From assembly GCA_016946835.1 (NCBI GenBank), contig JACVTC010000143.1, forward strand, positions 327,501 to 391,500: a stretch of 64,000 nt of DNA, given 5' to 3'. The position numbers were made by a program, and so were the translations under genes. Source of the stretch: Neocallimastix lanati (nom. inval.). Lineage: Eukaryota; Neocallimastigomycota; Neocallimastigomycetes; Neocallimastigales; Neocallimastigaceae. The notes beneath the pieces were generated by a model. That model was not told where the DNA came from. It searched no databases and saw only the letters and a program-made list of their open reading frames with translations. Below are positions 63,446 to 64,000 of this stretch, one piece after another. Each line of letters opens with the position of its first letter. Positions within the stretch are counted from its first letter, which is position 1.

Positions 63446-63490
63446 TAAAATATTCTAGTTTCATTTAATTAATGAAACTAGAATATTTTA
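63446..63490 (-). repeat. Perfect 20-bp inverted repeat at LINE 3' end
   Basis: TAAAATATTCTAGTTTCATT (63446-63465) and AATGAAACTAGAATATTTTA (63471-63490) are exact reverse complements around TAATT. On the minus strand this hairpin sits just before the (ATTTT) tail. Copy 1 (14440-14475) has only one arm. Confidence 0.95.
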
Positions 63491-64000
63491 AATATCTGTA
63501 AGACTTCACAAGGGCATTATTATACTGTAATATAATAATTAATTTTGACTTCACAATGCTAATCATAATATTAAGATATGAAATTATGATCTTCATTGGT
63601 TGCGCTAGCCCTGCTGGCCTGTCTTGCTGTTTCTTCAGCATTGACGCTCTAGGTTGTAGTAGTACGATTCGATTTGAACCTATTGAACAATGACCATTGT
63701 TGGCCAAATAGCAATAGGTATAATCGATTGAAGAAGAGCCGTAGTAACCACCAAGAATGGAGTATCAGATTAAGCACTGGCACTTAAATATAAAATAGAT
63801 CCTTCCATTCTTTTGTACTGTTATTAATACTTCGACCTCCAAGAAGGAAATTAAACACTTTTTCACACACACTAGAATCAACATACACATTATTTTCGAT
63901 ACTATTACTAACATTACTAAAAATACTATTACTAATATTACTATTATTACTATTACTATTATTACTGTTACTATTAATACTGTTGCTATTATCATTATTA
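63446..64000 (-). mobile_element. LINE-like retrotransposon fragment, copy 3 (3' end, cut by window edge)
   Basis: Reading the minus strand from the window edge: Asn/Ser codons from the (AGTAAT)n-type block at about 63900-63998, then KVFNF, a NNSTKEWKDLF-like piece, RFKSNRT, and VNAEETARQASRASATNEDH or, in another frame, PRASMLKKQQDRPAGLAQPM. It ends NNALVKSYRYLKYSSFIN and a stop. The 3' end is a perfect hairpin followed by ATTTT units. It matches 13.9-14.5 kb and 15.8-16.3 kb. Stops and shifts in every frame make it inactive. Confidence 0.75.

Overview
This is an extremely AT-rich nuclear eukaryotic window. It is packed with homopolymer A/T runs, microsatellites and decayed transposable elements, with a few islands of ordinary intron-containing genes. 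The best fit is an anaerobic gut fungus (Neocallimastigomycota, the Piromyces/Neocallimastix/Anaeromyces group). The grounds are a fungal-like TATA-binding protein, a TTP-type tandem CCCH protein with a long Ser/Asn/Pro-rich tail, FLYWCH-headed MULE transposons, and LINE-like pol fragments reading RKVSYFAPLLGSNKART. The organism call is inference from family resemblance. A dictyostelid-like AT-rich genome is the main alternative.

Layout. 1-5.9 kb is element debris: a broken MULE transposase, two copies of a structured repeat, a MULE-derived MITE with a 9-bp target duplication, and another dispersed repeat. 8.5-10.4 kb holds a five-exon TBP gene. 12.2-20.8 kb is a retroelement graveyard: LINE fragments, a second family with (AAAAT)n tails, and a GC-richer island of unknown nature. 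20.8-27.4 kb is almost featureless AT-rich DNA. 27.4-30.9 kb is an intact CCCH zinc-finger gene with a probable 5'-UTR intron. 32.7-41.3 kb is a tandem array of three ~3-kb units, each carrying one member of an unrecognised gene family. Units 2 and 3 look intact and need a 5-nt microexon; unit 1 is a pseudogene. 41.9-44.3 kb is a broken duplicate of the 3' end of the formin gene. 45.9-52.5 kb is a 16-exon diaphanous-type formin, reconstructed here as 1215 aa (GBD-FH3-FH1-FH2-DAD, with a predicted N-myristoylation signal). 54.4-57.1 kb is a two-exon minus-strand gene of unknown function. 59.5-62.9 kb is a tRNA-like/SINE-like region and a nearly complete but inactive MULE with target duplications and terminal repeats. 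The right end carries another LINE 3' fragment with a perfect 20-bp terminal hairpin.

The genes do not form a pathway. TBP (transcription), the CCCH protein (probable mRNA decay) and the formin (actin assembly) are independent housekeeping or regulatory genes. The striking themes are (i) a complete story of MULE insertion and MITE origin, (ii) a local tandem gene family held in frame by a 5-nt exon, and (iii) duplication and decay of the formin 3' end.
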